Shown: positions 10,765 to 23,126, counted from the stretch's first letter. The stretch is DNA of 64,000 bases from Paraconiothyrium sp. Pb-2020 (GCA_022419385.1 JAJUBI010000001.1:1550001-1614000), one strand, 5' to 3'. A program made the numbers and translations. Notes: generated by a model not told the origin, from the sequence alone.

Positions 10765-13023
10765 TTACGATAACGGCACTTCGGCTCTTTTGACCATGAA
10801 TCGCTCTCCAATAACGACCCATTGCGCAACAGTGAATGCGAAGCGCATCGCGTTAGCGTTCTTGAATCTGAAAGCTTTTTCATTCAGACCTTCAACCTTG
10901 TCCCACGCGAGGAATCCAAGTCTCTCTACTCTTTCTCTGGTCAGCAGTCCAGAAAGCAACTTGTGCAACGGGCCATTCTCCGGATAAGTCGTCGGCGCAG
11001 AGTAAGGCTTGAATCTGAGTTAATCCGCGCTAGAGCACTGCCAAAGTAGCATACTTACGTGTTTCTTCCTCTCATACAACTCATCGGTGATGAATGGCTT
11101 ACTCGCCTCCCTCAGAATCCACTTTTCGGTAAACCCTTGCTCCTCACTATCCCATCTTATCTTGACACTCGGTGGCAGAGCGTTCACGTAATCGGTCAGA
11201 TGGTGATCTAAAAACGGCGTCCGAGCCTCGATCGAATGTGCCATTTCTGTTCTGTCGCCCAGGCATGAGAGGAAAATGTTAGAAAGATGGCCTTTCTGCC
11301 AGATATACAACGCCGAGTGAAGCGGATGCCACTTGGACATGATCTTTTCTCTAACACGCCCATCTACCGAGTTCGCAATAGTGAGCTGTGGATCGCAGGT
11401 TCCGTAGCACTTCGTCCAGTCTGCGAAGAGCGTGTCCGGGGAGAAGGCTGCCATTGAGGACACGGTCGCGATATTGTTTAGCATGCGTCGAGGCAGCGAT
11501 TGTCCACGGTCGGAACCATCGGCACCAATACTTTTGTAGTAGGCGCGGTTCTCCTCATCGGTCTTGGTACACTGTGCTTTTCGAATCTCCTCCGGTAGCG
11601 GGTTCGATGGGTATGCGAGGTCTTGCTCGCGAAGATAGTCAGGCAAATACATTGGATAGCCACCAAATTGTTCGTCTGCACCCTCCCCAGTCAGGACCAC
11701 CTTAAAGCCCAGCCTCTGCGGTACCTCAGACAGAGCATATTTTCCAACATAGTTCAAATCCGGGTTGTGGTGTTCGCAGTGCCAGCTTGCATCTTCGAAG
11801 CGCGCTGCAAGTTCTGCTTCGTTCATGTGCTTCTTGTAGTACTTAACACCTAGGAAATCCGCTGTTCTATTCGCTATGGCAGACTCGTCGAAGCCGCTAT
11901 CTTCATCGAACGCGATACTGAAGCAACTGACGCGCTCTGCTTCGTTGTCGTTGCCCATTCGTTCTCCTTGTTCTCTGACGAGGTGCGTCACCATACCGGC
12001 AATCACTGATGAGTCGATGCCGCCGCTAAGGTAGACGCCGACAGGAACGTCGGCTCGGAGTCGAATACGTATGGCTTCCAACATCTGGGATCTTACACCT
12101 TCAATCATTTCTTCGTTAGAGCGTGGATCTGATTGAGACTACTCAGGTCAGATTACCGCTTCTGACGGGGATATATGTGTAATACCTTGAGTGGGTATTC
12201 TATGTCCCAATAAGAACGCGACTCTATGCTATCGAAGGATTGGCAGACTACATAGTGGCCGGGCCGTACCTGGTTTGATCAGTAAGAACCTATAGATTAT
12301 TCACTTGCGTAACATACCTTTCTGACGCCTTTGAAGATAGTCCTCGCATCATGGTTCCACCCCGCCTCTTTCAAGCTCGCAACGTCCCACTCCGGCTCCC
12401 ATCCCAGCGGCAAGAAAGCCTTCGCTTCAGCAGCGACTAGCAACTTGTTTTCTATAAAAGTGTAGAACAACGGCTTGATGCCGTAACGATCTCTTGCTGC
12501 GATGAAAGTCTGCGTTCGTGCGTCATAGATGCAGAGCGCGAATTCTCCGCGTAGCTTGGACAGGAATGATAATCCGTAGTATTTGTACAGCGCGATTACA
12601 ATTTCGCAATCACTATGGCCTTTAAAGAGATAATTTGTATTTCTTATTAGGGATGTCCGTAGGGAGTCGGAGTCGTAGAGCTCGCCGTTAACGACTGCAT
12701 GTACGGTGTCTTCCTCATCATGGAATGGCTGCGCGCCATCTGGGGACAGATCGTTGATGGCTAGTCTTGTGTGGCCGAGTGCTATATGCAATGTCAGAGA
12801 AGATGACGGAAAGAATGTACATGATCGATTCGAATGATAGCAAGGGCAACGTACCAACTTTACGGTCCGAGCTAATCCACTGGCCTCTGGAATCAGGCCC
12901 TCTATGCTTGATCATATCAAGACTCTCATCCAGCTGTTTTGGCCATGTTTTTGGGTTGTCGAGAAGGCTAGGGGCATCACTTTTTGCGTGGTCGAGGCCC
13001 ACGATACAGCTGATACCACACAT
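10765..13023 (-). CDS. Asparagine synthetase (glutamine-hydrolysing), long form
   Basis: Five exons, complement(10765..11007, 11059..12138, 12186..12269, 12318..12781, 12855..13023), 679 residues. The start MCGISCIVGL leaves Cys2 as the N-terminal nucleophile of the class II glutaminase domain, with RGPDSRGQW, NGELYD and RDRYGIKPLFY. The synthetase half has the PP-loop SGGIDSS near residues 277-283, TGEGADEQFGGYP and EARTPFLDHHL. The length is greater than canonical yeast Asn1/Asn2 (about 572), so it belongs to the longer AsnB-like form common in filamentous fungi. It makes asparagine from aspartate and glutamine with ATP; a role in modifying another substrate cannot be excluded. All four introns are 47-73 nt and keep frame. 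Confidence 0.92.
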
Positions 13024-14262
13024 GTTCTAATTGTAGCAATCAGAAAACAGACAATGATGCGCAACGAAATCTAGAGTTCGAGGACTTCGGTGCTGATTCG
13101 AGGTTCAATGACGTATTGACGATCCTTCGTGGAATAGCGACGGCGGGAATCCGGTATGAGCTAGCACCCGTATAATCCTTAGTGTCTCCTTTTGTTGAGA
13201 CATTTCCTTGTACACTAAATCGCCTCCAATCTAATAGCTAACGTGAAACATGTATCCGGCCAACACGGCCAACTAAGTAAACCACGACATCCACGTCCGA
13301 TCGAAAAGTCAGCCCATGACTCATCTACCATTTAGACGAACTTATCAAGAGGATAACGGTCCACTGCCGCATTGTCTCTCAGATCACCCTGAGAAATACA
13401 ATGAGAGCTAGCCCCCCTCTCATGGACCTTATTCACGCCATGGCGCGGAGGCATTGATCTATGGTCTGACTTGACGGAAGTGAGCAGCGCAACCAACACA
13501 CACCAGACTAGACGCTTCGCTTTGATCTGCTGTGATCCCTGTCACATGCGCTCCAGCTGAATAATAACACCAGAAATTAGGAAAGGCACTGGGGCCTGGC
13601 CATGTTACCTTGGCCATGTCAATCACACGTCGACAATACTCCAGAGCAGTAGGTAAAATATCTCAACATGCAAGCTGCACTGCATATGCACATACTCCTT
13701 CACAACCCATTCAACTTTATTCTCGAGACCTCTGCTTTGGAGATAACGCGTAATTCGACATATTTTCTTGCGAATGCGTTGTTACCCCTAGTAATGAATG
13801 CACAAGCGTTCAGCACAGGCGTTCAACGACCCACGCTTCAAACTCTGCGTATTCTCGGAAGTGACGTGGTCGACCTCATTCACTTCTTCCAATCTAATAC
13901 AAAGCTACGTAGCGACAAAACTGGCAGACATCTTTGTCTCCATGGTCACTGGTACGACGCCGTACTTCCCCTGGACATATCCCATCGCGCACGCATGGGG
14001 TCGCGGCTGATCGGAACCGGATTCGGAAAGTACTCAAGGCATCTTCCAAGGTTTCGTGATGACCACATGTTCAGCCACATTGTCACTTTACCGAAAGGTT
14101 CTGCGGCGTGGGACAATCCGCCAGTGTTTGACGATGCCGTCTCTAGGAACGAAGTGTTCTTTGGAGCGGCCCGAGCCGCAAGCCGAGTCAGGCGTAGTTG
14201 CCGAACCAGAGCTGCGCTGTCAGGACTGGCACAATGATACATCGCACCGGAAATCCGTGAAG
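13024..14262. other. Intergenic region between divergent AsnS and TatD genes
   Basis: About 1.2 kb of probable 5' regulatory sequence for both neighbours. A 189-codon open frame at 13668-14237 shows no recognisable motif and biased composition typical of chance; I did not call it. No repeats of note apart from ggccatgt twice near 13596-13620. Confidence 0.4.
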
Positions 14263-15309
14263 ATGGCAGGTAACCTGTTACAGAACTTACCTGCAGATGC
14301 GCCTGCAAAGGCGAAATCAGAATTGCAATATGCAGACGTACGTGTTGCACGAACGTCTACAATCACGGGCGGGGGCGCTGACGATGACCAGGTCGCTGTG
14401 ACAGCCACAGCCAAAGAATTTGCAGGAACGTACCGCAATAAGCAATACCATGCGCCCGACTTCGCGGCTGTACTGGATCGTGCTCTAGAAGCCAGTGTGA
14501 AGAAGGTCATGCTTACAGGAATGTCTCTCTGGGATGCCCAATTTAACGCCGATATCGCCCGATCGAGACCAGATCAATGCAGAATCACTATAGGCGTGCA
14601 CCCATACCACGCTTTAGAGCCTTACGCCAACGGAAGCGATGGTAGCGCATACTTCGCGTCCATGGCAAAGACGGTCGCCGACCTGCAAGCAGAAAAATCT
14701 ACATTATTGTCTGCGTTTGGGGAACTCGGCCTGGACTACGATCATCTGGAGTGGGCGGGCAAAGATGTGCAGATTCAGTGCTTCAAAGACCAGCTTGATT
14801 TGTTCGTGCGAGAGAAATACGACCTGCCTCTTTTCTTGCATTGTCGCGCGTCCTTCGAGGACTTTGTCGCGGTCATCGAACCGTATCTTGCTCAATTACC
14901 TCGTAGAGGGCTGGTGCATTCATTTGTCGGCAGCTCGGCGCAGATGATGAAGCTCACGGACATGGGCTTTGATGTAAGTGTCAACGGCTTCAGCTTCAGG
15001 AACCAAGAATCACTAGAGATGGTTGCCGCGGTGCCGCTAGAGCGGCTGCAACTCGAAACGGATGCGCCGTGGGGTATCATCCAAGCAAGCTCAGAGCCTG
15101 CGAAGGCGTATCTTTTGAATGCGGCCCCGCTGCCGGCGAGCAAGAAGAAGGACAGGTTCCAGCTGGGGATGATGGTCAAGGAGAGGAATGAGAGCTGTGC
15201 CATGAGTCAGGTTGCTTTTGTGGTAGCGGGTGTGAAAGGATTGCGCGTCGATGAAGTGGCACAGGCTGCATGGCAGAACAGTACGGCAATGTTTCGCCTG
15301 ACAAGCTGA
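14263..15309 (+). CDS. TatD-family metal-dependent deoxyribonuclease
   Basis: Two exons, join(14263..14337, 14392..15309), 330 residues. After splicing the beginning reads QYADVAVTATAKEFAGTY, matching the D(I/V)..N(L)T start of TATDN1-like proteins. The TIM-barrel metal-site motifs follow: TIGVHPYHA, FGELGLDYD (Glu ligand), LFLHCRASFEDF, GLVHSFVGS and LQLETDAPWG. The first intron (54 nt, gtacgt donor, CTGAC branch, gaccag acceptor) has no stop and is a multiple of three, so retention would insert 18 residues; homology argues for splicing. The start at 14263 is the first ATG of the frame that gives a usual length. Expected role: 3'-5' exonuclease/endonuclease in DNA repair or apoptosis-like DNA breakdown. 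Confidence 0.87.
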   Translation: MAGNLLQNLPADAPAKAKSELQYADVRVARTSTITGGGADDDQVAVTATAKEFAGTYRNKQYHAPDFAAVLDRALEASVKKVMLTGMSLWDAQFNADIARSRPDQCRITIGVHPYHALEPYANGSDGSAYFASMAKTVADLQAEKSTLLSAFGELGLDYDHLEWAGKDVQIQCFKDQLDLFVREKYDLPLFLHCRASFEDFVAVIEPYLAQLPRRGLVHSFVGSSAQMMKLTDMGFDVSVNGFSFRNQESLEMVAAVPLERLQLETDAPWGIIQASSEPAKAYLLNAAPLPASKKKDRFQLGMMVKERNESCAMSQVAFVVAGVKGLRVDEVAQAAWQNSTAMFRLTS

Positions 15310-15643
15310 TGACAGGTTCGTGATAGGTTCTTGTAGGTTTGCTGTGGTCTATGTGAGGCATACTAAGAAGCTCGTCGTGGTCGTGCGTACCGGATTTAGG
15401 CATCATGCTCTCTGTCGCGATATCTGTTGCAGCTAAGACCTTTCCCTCTCGACCGAAACACTCGTCTATTCTCGACGATCTGTTTATGTGACACGGAATG
15501 ATTGAAAGCTTGAGCAGCGCCAAGTAGAGGTGTAGACGGTTGCGAAGGCGACTCTTGACCTCTTTCGACAGGACGCCTTATCGATAAGCTACAAAAATTA
15601 TAGGAAGATCGCGGGGTCGATGCAGACTATCAAGCAACCCATC

Positions 15644-16997
15644 ATGCCTCCTTTCGACAGCGATTCCTCTGACGAAGGCGAGGATTATACCGAAACCAAT
15701 ACTCTCCTAGGCTACGCGTCACAGAGTGCTTCTGGCGACGCCATCTCTCATCTGGGTGGTTTTCCGGTATGGCTAACTTCTTGTCACCATTGCTGGAACT
15801 GCGCGCTAACGTGATATCCAGGCATGGATCGATGAGAAGACGGCTCCTTCGGGTGCATTGGCGAAATGTAAAGTCTGCAACGGCCTTCTCACGCTCCTAC
15901 TCGAGCTCAACGGCGACCTTCCCGAACACTTTCCTGGCCATGAGAGACGACTGTATATATGGAGCTGTCGTAGGAAGACCTGCAGGCGGAAGGAGGGTAG
16001 TGTGAGAGGTATACGAGGGGTGAAAGTTGCAAAGGGGTGCACCGACGTTGCCGAGAATAAGTTGGAGAAGAAAGAAGTCAAGCAAGAGAAGGAGCCCCAG
16101 GCGCGACTTGGAGAATCTCTTTTCGGAGTCAAAAGCCCAGGGAATACCGGAGCAGCATCAAGTCCGTTCGCGAACCCATTTTCAGTGGGCTCAAATGGGG
16201 CATCCCTGGTGAACCCGTTTGCTTCAGGCGGCGCCACCGCGAACCCTTTTGCGAGCGCGCAGCCGCCATCGAAGCCTGCGCCGGAGGAGGGCAAGGATGT
16301 GGTTTTGACAACACTACCTGAAACATTCGCATCAAAGGTTCGCGTCTCGTCGCCACCTCCGTCGGCGCAGCCCGCGCGACCGCACGAACCGTGGCCAGCA
16401 GACTCAGCCTTCCCTCCTGCATACCCGCATCACTATCTTGATGCCGAGTATGAGACACTAGATGCACCTTCAAACCCCCAGATACCTGCGAATGCCCGGA
16501 TAGATGTAGACATTGAGGGTAGTAACAACGGAGGTGGCAAAGAAGACAAGGAGATTTTCGAGAGCTCGCTCGATAAGACGTTTCAAAAGTTTGCAGACCG
16601 CGTCGGACAAAACCCCGAGCAAGTCCTCCGATACGAGTTCCAGGGCAAACCGTTGCTATACGGTAACACCGATGCTGTAGGGAAGCGTCTAGCCGCATAC
16701 TCAGAACATGGGTCGTCTTCGAATGCAAAGGTCACAACCGTGCGTTCCAAAGGAGGGTTGGGAATGCCGAGGTGTCAAAACTGTGGTGCTGAGCGTGTGT
16801 TCGAGGTGCAGCTTACGCCCCATGCCATTACGGAGCTTGAGGCTGAAGAGATGAGTATTGATGGTATGGAATGGGGTACGATTATATTTGGTACTTGTAG
16901 CAAGGATTGCAAGCCTAGTGACGTGCCTGAGGGTGAGGTTGGGTATGTGGAGGATTGGATCGGTGTGCAGTGGGAAGAGGTCGCGAAGAACCACTGA
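15644..16997 (+). CDS. TSR4: PDCD2-like ribosome assembly chaperone Tsr4
   Basis: Two exons, join(15644..15766, 15822..16997), 432 residues. The start MPPFDSDSSDEGED is typical of fungal Tsr4; an upstream ATG at 15620 would add eight residues. LGGFP/AWIDEK spans the 55-nt intron. The N-terminal domain has paired cysteines (CKVCNGLL, WSCRRKTCRRKEG); the C-terminal PDCD2_C domain has FQKFADRVGQNPEQVLRYEF, MPRCQNCGAERVFEVQL and WGTIIFGTCSKDC. Between them is a low-complexity linker with three NPF motifs and a DLEG/proline-rich part. Known role: a dedicated chaperone for uS5 (Rps2) during 40S assembly. Confidence 0.93.
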
Positions 16998-17393
16998 GAG
17001 TATTCCTGTTCTTCGGTCCTCCTATTTGCCCAGTCTAACAGTAATTTTCGAATGATACCCGGTCGAGAACCTGAGATCACTCCCGTTCTTGATTCAATAT
17101 GGCCACGGCGCTCTTCCTGTGCACGGCTGCCTCCCATGTACGAACGTAGCCTGAAAGTGTGAGGTACGAGTAAAAGGTGACGCTTATCAAGTGCGTGAGT
17201 CACTGGTGTATCGTGGGGGATGCACCGTCCCATTGCTGAAGTTCGAACCCCACCAACATGTATCTCGCACATCATTCGCGTGACATCTGACGACTTTATC
17301 ACTACCACGCGGAACCTGCCCCGATCATGCAACTTATCAAAATGTAGGTTATAAATCACCCCTCCCTCAGGGAGATTCCGGTTTTTACCAAAG

Positions 17394-18878
17394 ATGACCG
17401 TGCCCAAGTCTACTCCATCTCTCAAGGTGGCTATCGTAGGCGGTGGCCCAGGCGGCCTAGGCACAGCTATCGCCTTACAAACAATACCTAACGTCGAAGT
17501 CACCATCTACGAGCAAGCGAGCGTCCTGCGCGAAGTCGGCGCGGGAATAAGTATCGGGTCGAATTCGTGGAAGGTGTTGGAGTTGTTGGGTGTAGCTGAT
17601 GGGGTGGATACGGGGCATGAAACGTGGACGGTCCTAAACCTGTGTGTGTTCATATCCTATCTGTGAAACTTTGGACGTGCAAGAGTATGGTTGGCTGACA
17701 CAAAGAGGCCTCGGTAGGAATGGACAATCAGGCCAGGAAGTACATCGCAGAGAAAAGCCCCGAAGCACGATTGGAAGAGCACCATTACGCACCCAGAGGA
17801 CAAAGCTACAGTCTGCTCTACTATCAGCCGTCAATCCTGGGACAATTAAGCTATCCAAGAAGCTCGTGCATATGGAAGACCATGGGCCCGCGGGGATAAC
17901 GCTTGCCTTCAAAGACGGCACAACCACGACCGTTGATCTTGTCGTGGGTGCAGACGGAATACGCTCAGTAATATCCTTCTCGTTTATTGATCGACACATG
18001 ACTAACGATCAAGCAAAGGTTGTACGCGACATCGCCTTCCCGTCCTATCCCGACACCCTCAAATTCACAGGCACAACTATCTGGCGCACCCTCCTCCCTT
18101 GGGCCGCTGTCTCAGATCTCGATCCCCGCTTTAGCACAACAGCATGGTGGCACACGCCCACGACGCACGTGTACTTCTCCCCGGTCGGCGAGGGCCTATG
18201 GGAGATCGCTGCAAGGGCATGGCACGATCCTAAGGTGCATAGTGCGAGTAAAGTGAGCTGGGGCGTGCCTGTCACCAACGAGCATGTGGAATCGCACTTT
18301 AACGTAAGGGCCAAGACTCAATATCAGAGAACGAGACTGACGCGTGTTCAAAACAGGAATATCTCCCACAAATCCGCGAAGCATTATCTCGCGTACCCTC
18401 GGGAGGCTGGCGCGAATTCGCCGCTTTCGCCGGTCCAGAGATGCCCACACTAACCGCGTGGTCAAATCGCATCGTCCTCGTAGGTGACTCTTCGCACGCC
18501 TTGTCTGGCGCGTTTGGCTCTGGCGCGGGCTTCGCTATGGAAGATGGATGGATCCTGGCTCAGGCATTAGCCTACCACTCAAATGACACTAGCAGAGCCC
18601 TGGACTTGTTCAACGCTATCAGGCTCCCTTACTACGCGAAAATGTATAAGCACTTAGCAGATCAGACAGCGCAGCGGGCGAAGAGCTTGGAGAATACTAG
18701 GGTGCCGGCGTTTGATGAACAGGTGAAGAGTAAGGTGATCTCAGATGGGGGTGGGGGGTTGGATTGGATATATCACAACAACATCGAACATGTCTGGAAC
18801 AGTGCAGTTGAGAAAGGCAATGGAGAGTTATCGAAACCTGGGGCAATCTATTCGAGCAACCAATCGGCATCCTTATAG
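17394..18878 (+). CDS. FAD-dependent monooxygenase, salicylate hydroxylase-like
   Basis: Four exons, join(17394..17641, 17718..17967, 18019..18303, 18357..18878), 434 residues. The Rossmann motif VAIVGGGPGGLGTAIAL is at residues ~12-28, then the family arginine helix region, VVGADGIRS (DG motif) and IVLVGDSSHALSGAFGSGAG (GD motif). The second intron (51 nt, 17968-18018, with tgactaac branch) has no stop and is a multiple of three; splicing joins GIRS to VVRDIAF as in homologues. The first intron's acceptor is ambiguous: 17717 (tag) was chosen, 17705 (aag) would add four residues in frame. The enzyme class hydroxylates aromatic or other small substrates with NAD(P)H and O2; the substrate is unknown. 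No biosynthetic neighbours are seen. Confidence 0.83.
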
Positions 18879-19997
18879 TCACTTTTTGTGAAAACTAAGG
18901 CGCTCAAGCACCAGCCATATATAGCAGGACTGGAGTAGTGTGTTTTAGCCTGCGTATGGACAGCTCTTTTCCAGCATTGCGCAGAATCAACAGTCCATTC
19001 AGCCATCATCAAGAGCCTAAATTTCCCGGTCATCAGTATCCGCATTCGTACCACGCCACGCAATCCCAGCAAACCAACACTCTCTTTAGATATTCTCCCC
19101 TCATTCCTTAGCAGCCTCTCATATTCCCCACCCCTTCCCAAAGAACAGTTAAGGAACTGAATTAAACCGGTACCGCCACCGAGAAGCCAGCCTCTAGTTG
19201 CATTCACACTCGGACAAAGGCTTCCTAAAAAGCTTCTCAATACGAACTCAATACGTTATTGTGCTTGCACGCGAGGACTAGTAGACATAACTGTTAGCAG
19301 GTCTAAAGTGTTTCTATGAGTGCAATTACGCTCGGGTATTCGCACCCAAAAGCTTTCAAGGTAAAGCTTAACGTCCAGTAATCCGTCCATACTGAGTTAC
19401 CATAAGTCCTCGTCCCAGCAGATCGCCCGGTACTGTTATGGGTAGTCTCTCTTCGTCAGTCTGGTGTTACTCACTAATGTTTGGTGGCAACTAAAGTTCT
19501 TGTCTCGAAACCTGAGATCGTACTTCGCCGGAAACGTGACCATTTTTGCAACATCGATGATGCTCGTGGTGTTCACTACCAATTTCGACCTTTCTTCGAG
19601 TGCGCGATTGCTGTCGACCGGTTGTGGAGCTGGTTTATCCTTAGGGGTTCTGGAACGGGATAGCCACTATAAGTTCTCTCATCGCTAGTCATTAGGCCCG
19701 CTAGTCGAATCAGACACATGGATTTGGTGTTGCCCAGGTGTTCAGGAGAAACGTACCATGGAGAGAGACGCCATAACTGCCGACGCCCCTTCAACACCAA
19801 TGCCTGGCAAGCTCCGGCAACGTAAGTTGCCTTGTAAAGACTCGATTAGTGTTCCGACGATCACCTAGTTGAAGGGCTGAATATATTCATTATTTAAGAA
19901 TTATGGGCTACCTTGTACCGTGGGGACCGGTCTCCATCTTCAATAGTCTCGCCATACGAATCATCATATGGTACGACACCTTTGCACTTATACTATC
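18879..19997. other. Convergent intergenic region, 1.1 kb
   Basis: Lies between the 3' ends of the FAD monooxygenase (+) and SRO7 (-). Open frames on both strands are short and carry no known motif. No repeat or RNA gene could be supported. Confidence 0.4.
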
Positions 19998-22900
19998 TCA
20001 GAACCCGAATTTACTCTTCACAGCCCCCATGACTAAGCCCCTCTTCTGTTTCGCCACATATTTGTTCACATCGTCTGCCCACCCCTTACTATTGTTGCTC
20101 AAATTATCCATGCTGTCACCCACAATGCTCAACTTCTCCGTCCGCTCGTTCAACGTTCTTGAGGCCCACGCGCCCCAACCTTCATTTGTAGGTGGAGGCA
20201 CAGAAGAAGAGGAGGCACCGGGCTGGCCCGACCGGCGCGCATCTCTGCGACGCTGTTCTTCGTCTGCGCGAGCTTGGGCGACCATGCGCTTCGAGGGCGG
20301 TCGGTCAGGACCGCCAATGAGGAGGTCCATGTCTTCGAGGGTGACATACTGGGTACCGGAGATCCATTGTATGTTTGAGATTGTAGGGCGTGGTGGGATG
20401 AGGAGTTCGGGATTGAGAAGAGTATCGCGCGTTTGGTCACTTTAAAAGGTTATTTAACGAATCTGGAGAAGCTCGGGGTTGATGACTTACAGCTTTAGGT
20501 CTGTACCAAAAACATTGATTAGAGCTAGTTCAGTGGGTCCGGCCCAGCCCAATATGTCCCCAGTGCTTGTGATAACAGCCTCGGAGAACCGTCGCGGATC
20601 TAGGATATCTGACACTTTAACAGCCCCAACCTCTTTCAAGGCAGGTATTGAGTAGCCTCTCGCGAAGCCATCACCGTATATCCCAACAAGAGCATAGCCC
20701 ATATCTTCATAGCGCACAACCGCAGCCGAATCGCACAGGAACTCGTTCCATGTCTTGGTCGCACCCTTGTGGGTTGATGGCTGGAATATTCGAGCCCCGT
20801 TCGAGGTGACAGCAAGTAAAACGCCGTTCACCTTTGCACCATTTCTCAATCCGGAAACGGCAGACTGCGACGCATATGCAGGACGCCCTGTATCTGCATG
20901 CATAGGACAGATACTGATGACCTTATCGTCTAAGTTGCAGACGCCAGCAAAACTAACAGTATAGCGCCCACTTGCTTCAGGGAGCAGCTTAAAGGTCGCA
21001 ATGTGGCCCATGTTGGTGCCCACATGCAATAGGATGCTTGAGTAATCCTCGTGTTCCAGCGTCATAACGCTGAACTCCACGCTTGTTGGCCACTCCGGTT
21101 TCGTTGTATTTAAGGAAGAGCTTCTCCGGAAACTACCTCGTTTGTCGGCTTTCACAAAATCGGATACGCTCGCGTGATAAATTATGGCTGGGCCTCTCAG
21201 ATCAATGATAGCAAGACTTCCGCCTTCAAACCCAGCCGCCACGAAGCCAACATCTGAATGCTTCAGAGCAGTCACAGGTCCGTTGCCTTCAGCTAGAAGT
21301 GTCAAAGGCAGCATACCCTCCTTCAAAGACGCTTCGGTCCGATCCTGCACATCCGTTAGAGCGCCCGGCAGATTCTCGCCCGGAGGTAGTTCTTGGCCAA
21401 ACTGCTTGTTGATACCCCAGCGGAAAATTACCACTTCGCCAGAGCGTAATCCGACTGAGAGCTCGGAAGCTGCACCGGCGTAGGAAATTTCGGTGACCTC
21501 AACGTGATCCAATCGACCTAAAGCACGTGCTACGTCTAGTTGAAGCAGTGCGTCGTTCTCGATCTCGTCCGCATGACCAGCATCCCATAACCGGACTGTA
21601 CCATCTGCGTGGGAGGTTTGGACGATGTTGCGATGTTCAAACCGCTTCAGAGGATAGTTTGCTTCACAGCCTCCGGTAATGAGCTTCGGTCCATGTTGCC
21701 GTTTCTCGGTCATACCTAGCCACCTCGTGCGTTCAACAGGAGCCAGATTCACGTGGTTCACAAAGGGATGGATGAGTGTGAGAGATAGGTGTAACTGGTT
21801 CGTAGGTGTTATGGGCATCCCGCTTGGAAAAGAAAGTGTTATCAGCTCGCCAGATGCTAGCAGCGCGATGACAGCAATTGGGTCCTGACATCCCGCAAAA
21901 TGAGGACTGGTGCGAGGTATGAGACACAAATCGATCACCTCAGTACCCGGTGGACAAGGCAGTATCCTCTGTCGCTTTGGATTCTCGAAGTGATCTGAGA
22001 GTATCTGCCACGAAGAAGTATTGTATATGGGTGTGCGTCCAAGTTCGAAGAACGTCAGGCTCTTGGCTTCAATGTTGGAAGGCTGTCCTCCAGCAATGAG
22101 GATACCAGTGTCATCCGGGTCATCGTTCGCACACCAAGCGATCTTGAAAATGGGGCTTTTGAGCGCAAACGTACCAGGTCCAGCACCCGGACTGAAAGTG
22201 CCAGCACCGGGTTTGTCAACGTGAGTATCGGTCAATGTTCTGGCTTGGATGACTCTACCATCTTTTGGATCCCAAAAAACAAGACTGCTGTCCTCGTGTC
22301 CAGTCAAGACGAAGGTCCCCGTGGGATGCCAGACAGCCTGCGTCAAGGGCGGACTTCTCTCTTTGAAGATAGATCCAGGGTCCGAGTCTCCCCCAGGTGA
22401 TCCTTTCGGCAGTGCATAGTGGAAATACCTGACAGCTTTGTTCTGCTTGAAGGAGTATATCACAGCGCCGGCATTGTAGCCGATCAGCAAAGTACCAATG
22501 TCGCGCGGATGCAACGAGAGTGTCACTACCGACGTAAGTCTTGCCTGAGGGAATTGCTCTCTCCATAGATTCGTTATTCTGAACTGTGTGAGATGCTCTC
22601 TATCCAGGTCATAGGCCAGCACATCTCCGGTTTGCGTCCCTAGTAGCGCGTAATCGAGCGTCGGGTCGGTGTGCAACGCGGTGATCTTAGCGGGCGGAGA
22701 ATGGGCGTTCAACAGCTTCTTGGTTGCCAGCGAGAAGACTGATAGATCGTTTCTTGAGTCCACACAGAGGAGCTTCTCGGCGCAGAACTGTAATATTTTG
22801 ACCGACCCACGATGCGGAAGAGGGAAGACGACCTCGACACGCTTCTGCCCAAAGACGTAGATTTGCCCCAGCCCAAACTTGCTTTCGTTGGTGCCGACGG

Positions 22901-23126
22901 CGAGGAGCTTTTGCACAGGGTCGTATGCAATCTGCGAGATCTGGCTATTGATTCCAAAGTTCTTGATCTACACGCGAACGTTAGACTGCAGCCATTGAGG
23001 GTGACCAACACACGCCGGTCGCGGCGACTTCCAACGTACATGGTCCAACACGAAGAGGTCAGCCCCCAGTCCAGTGGAGAGATCGTTGTGGACGCCAGCT
23101 TGCTTTCCACGCAGTAGGTGCGACAT
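19998..23126 (-). CDS. SRO7: Lgl/tomosyn/Sro7-family exocytosis regulator
   Basis: Three exons, complement(19998..20439, 20491..22967, 23040..23126), 1001 residues. The first exon MSHLLRGKQAGVHNDLS and the joined DH/IKNFGINSQISQIAYDPVQKLLAVGT match the fungal Sro7 start; the start codon would be missed without splicing the 72-nt intron. WD40-type blades include YALLGTQTGDVLAYDL, WHPTGTFVLTGHEDSSLVFWDP and SHADGTVRLWDAGH. The last exon gives DQTRDTLLNPELLIPP and a C-terminal tail (RTLNERTEKLSIVGDSMDNL, KGWADDVNKY) like the R-SNARE-related tail of tomosyn/Sro7. Known role: binds the t-SNARE Sec9 and Sec4 at the plasma membrane to control vesicle fusion and polarity. Confidence 0.93.

Noticed and set aside
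13668..14237. 189-codon open frame upstream of the TatD gene
   Set aside because: No motif, composition like chance, and it ends just before the TatD start. Probably promoter/5' UTR.
17225..17240. gttcgaac resembling a tRNA B box on the minus strand
   Set aside because: No matching A box or cloverleaf in the 60-90 nt upstream on that strand.
10461..18878. Possible secondary-metabolite cluster (asparagine synthetase, FAD monooxygenase, and the later TauD dioxygenase and MFS permease)
   Set aside because: No PKS, NRPS, terpene synthase or cluster regulator is present, and housekeeping genes such as TSR4 and SRO7 lie between them.
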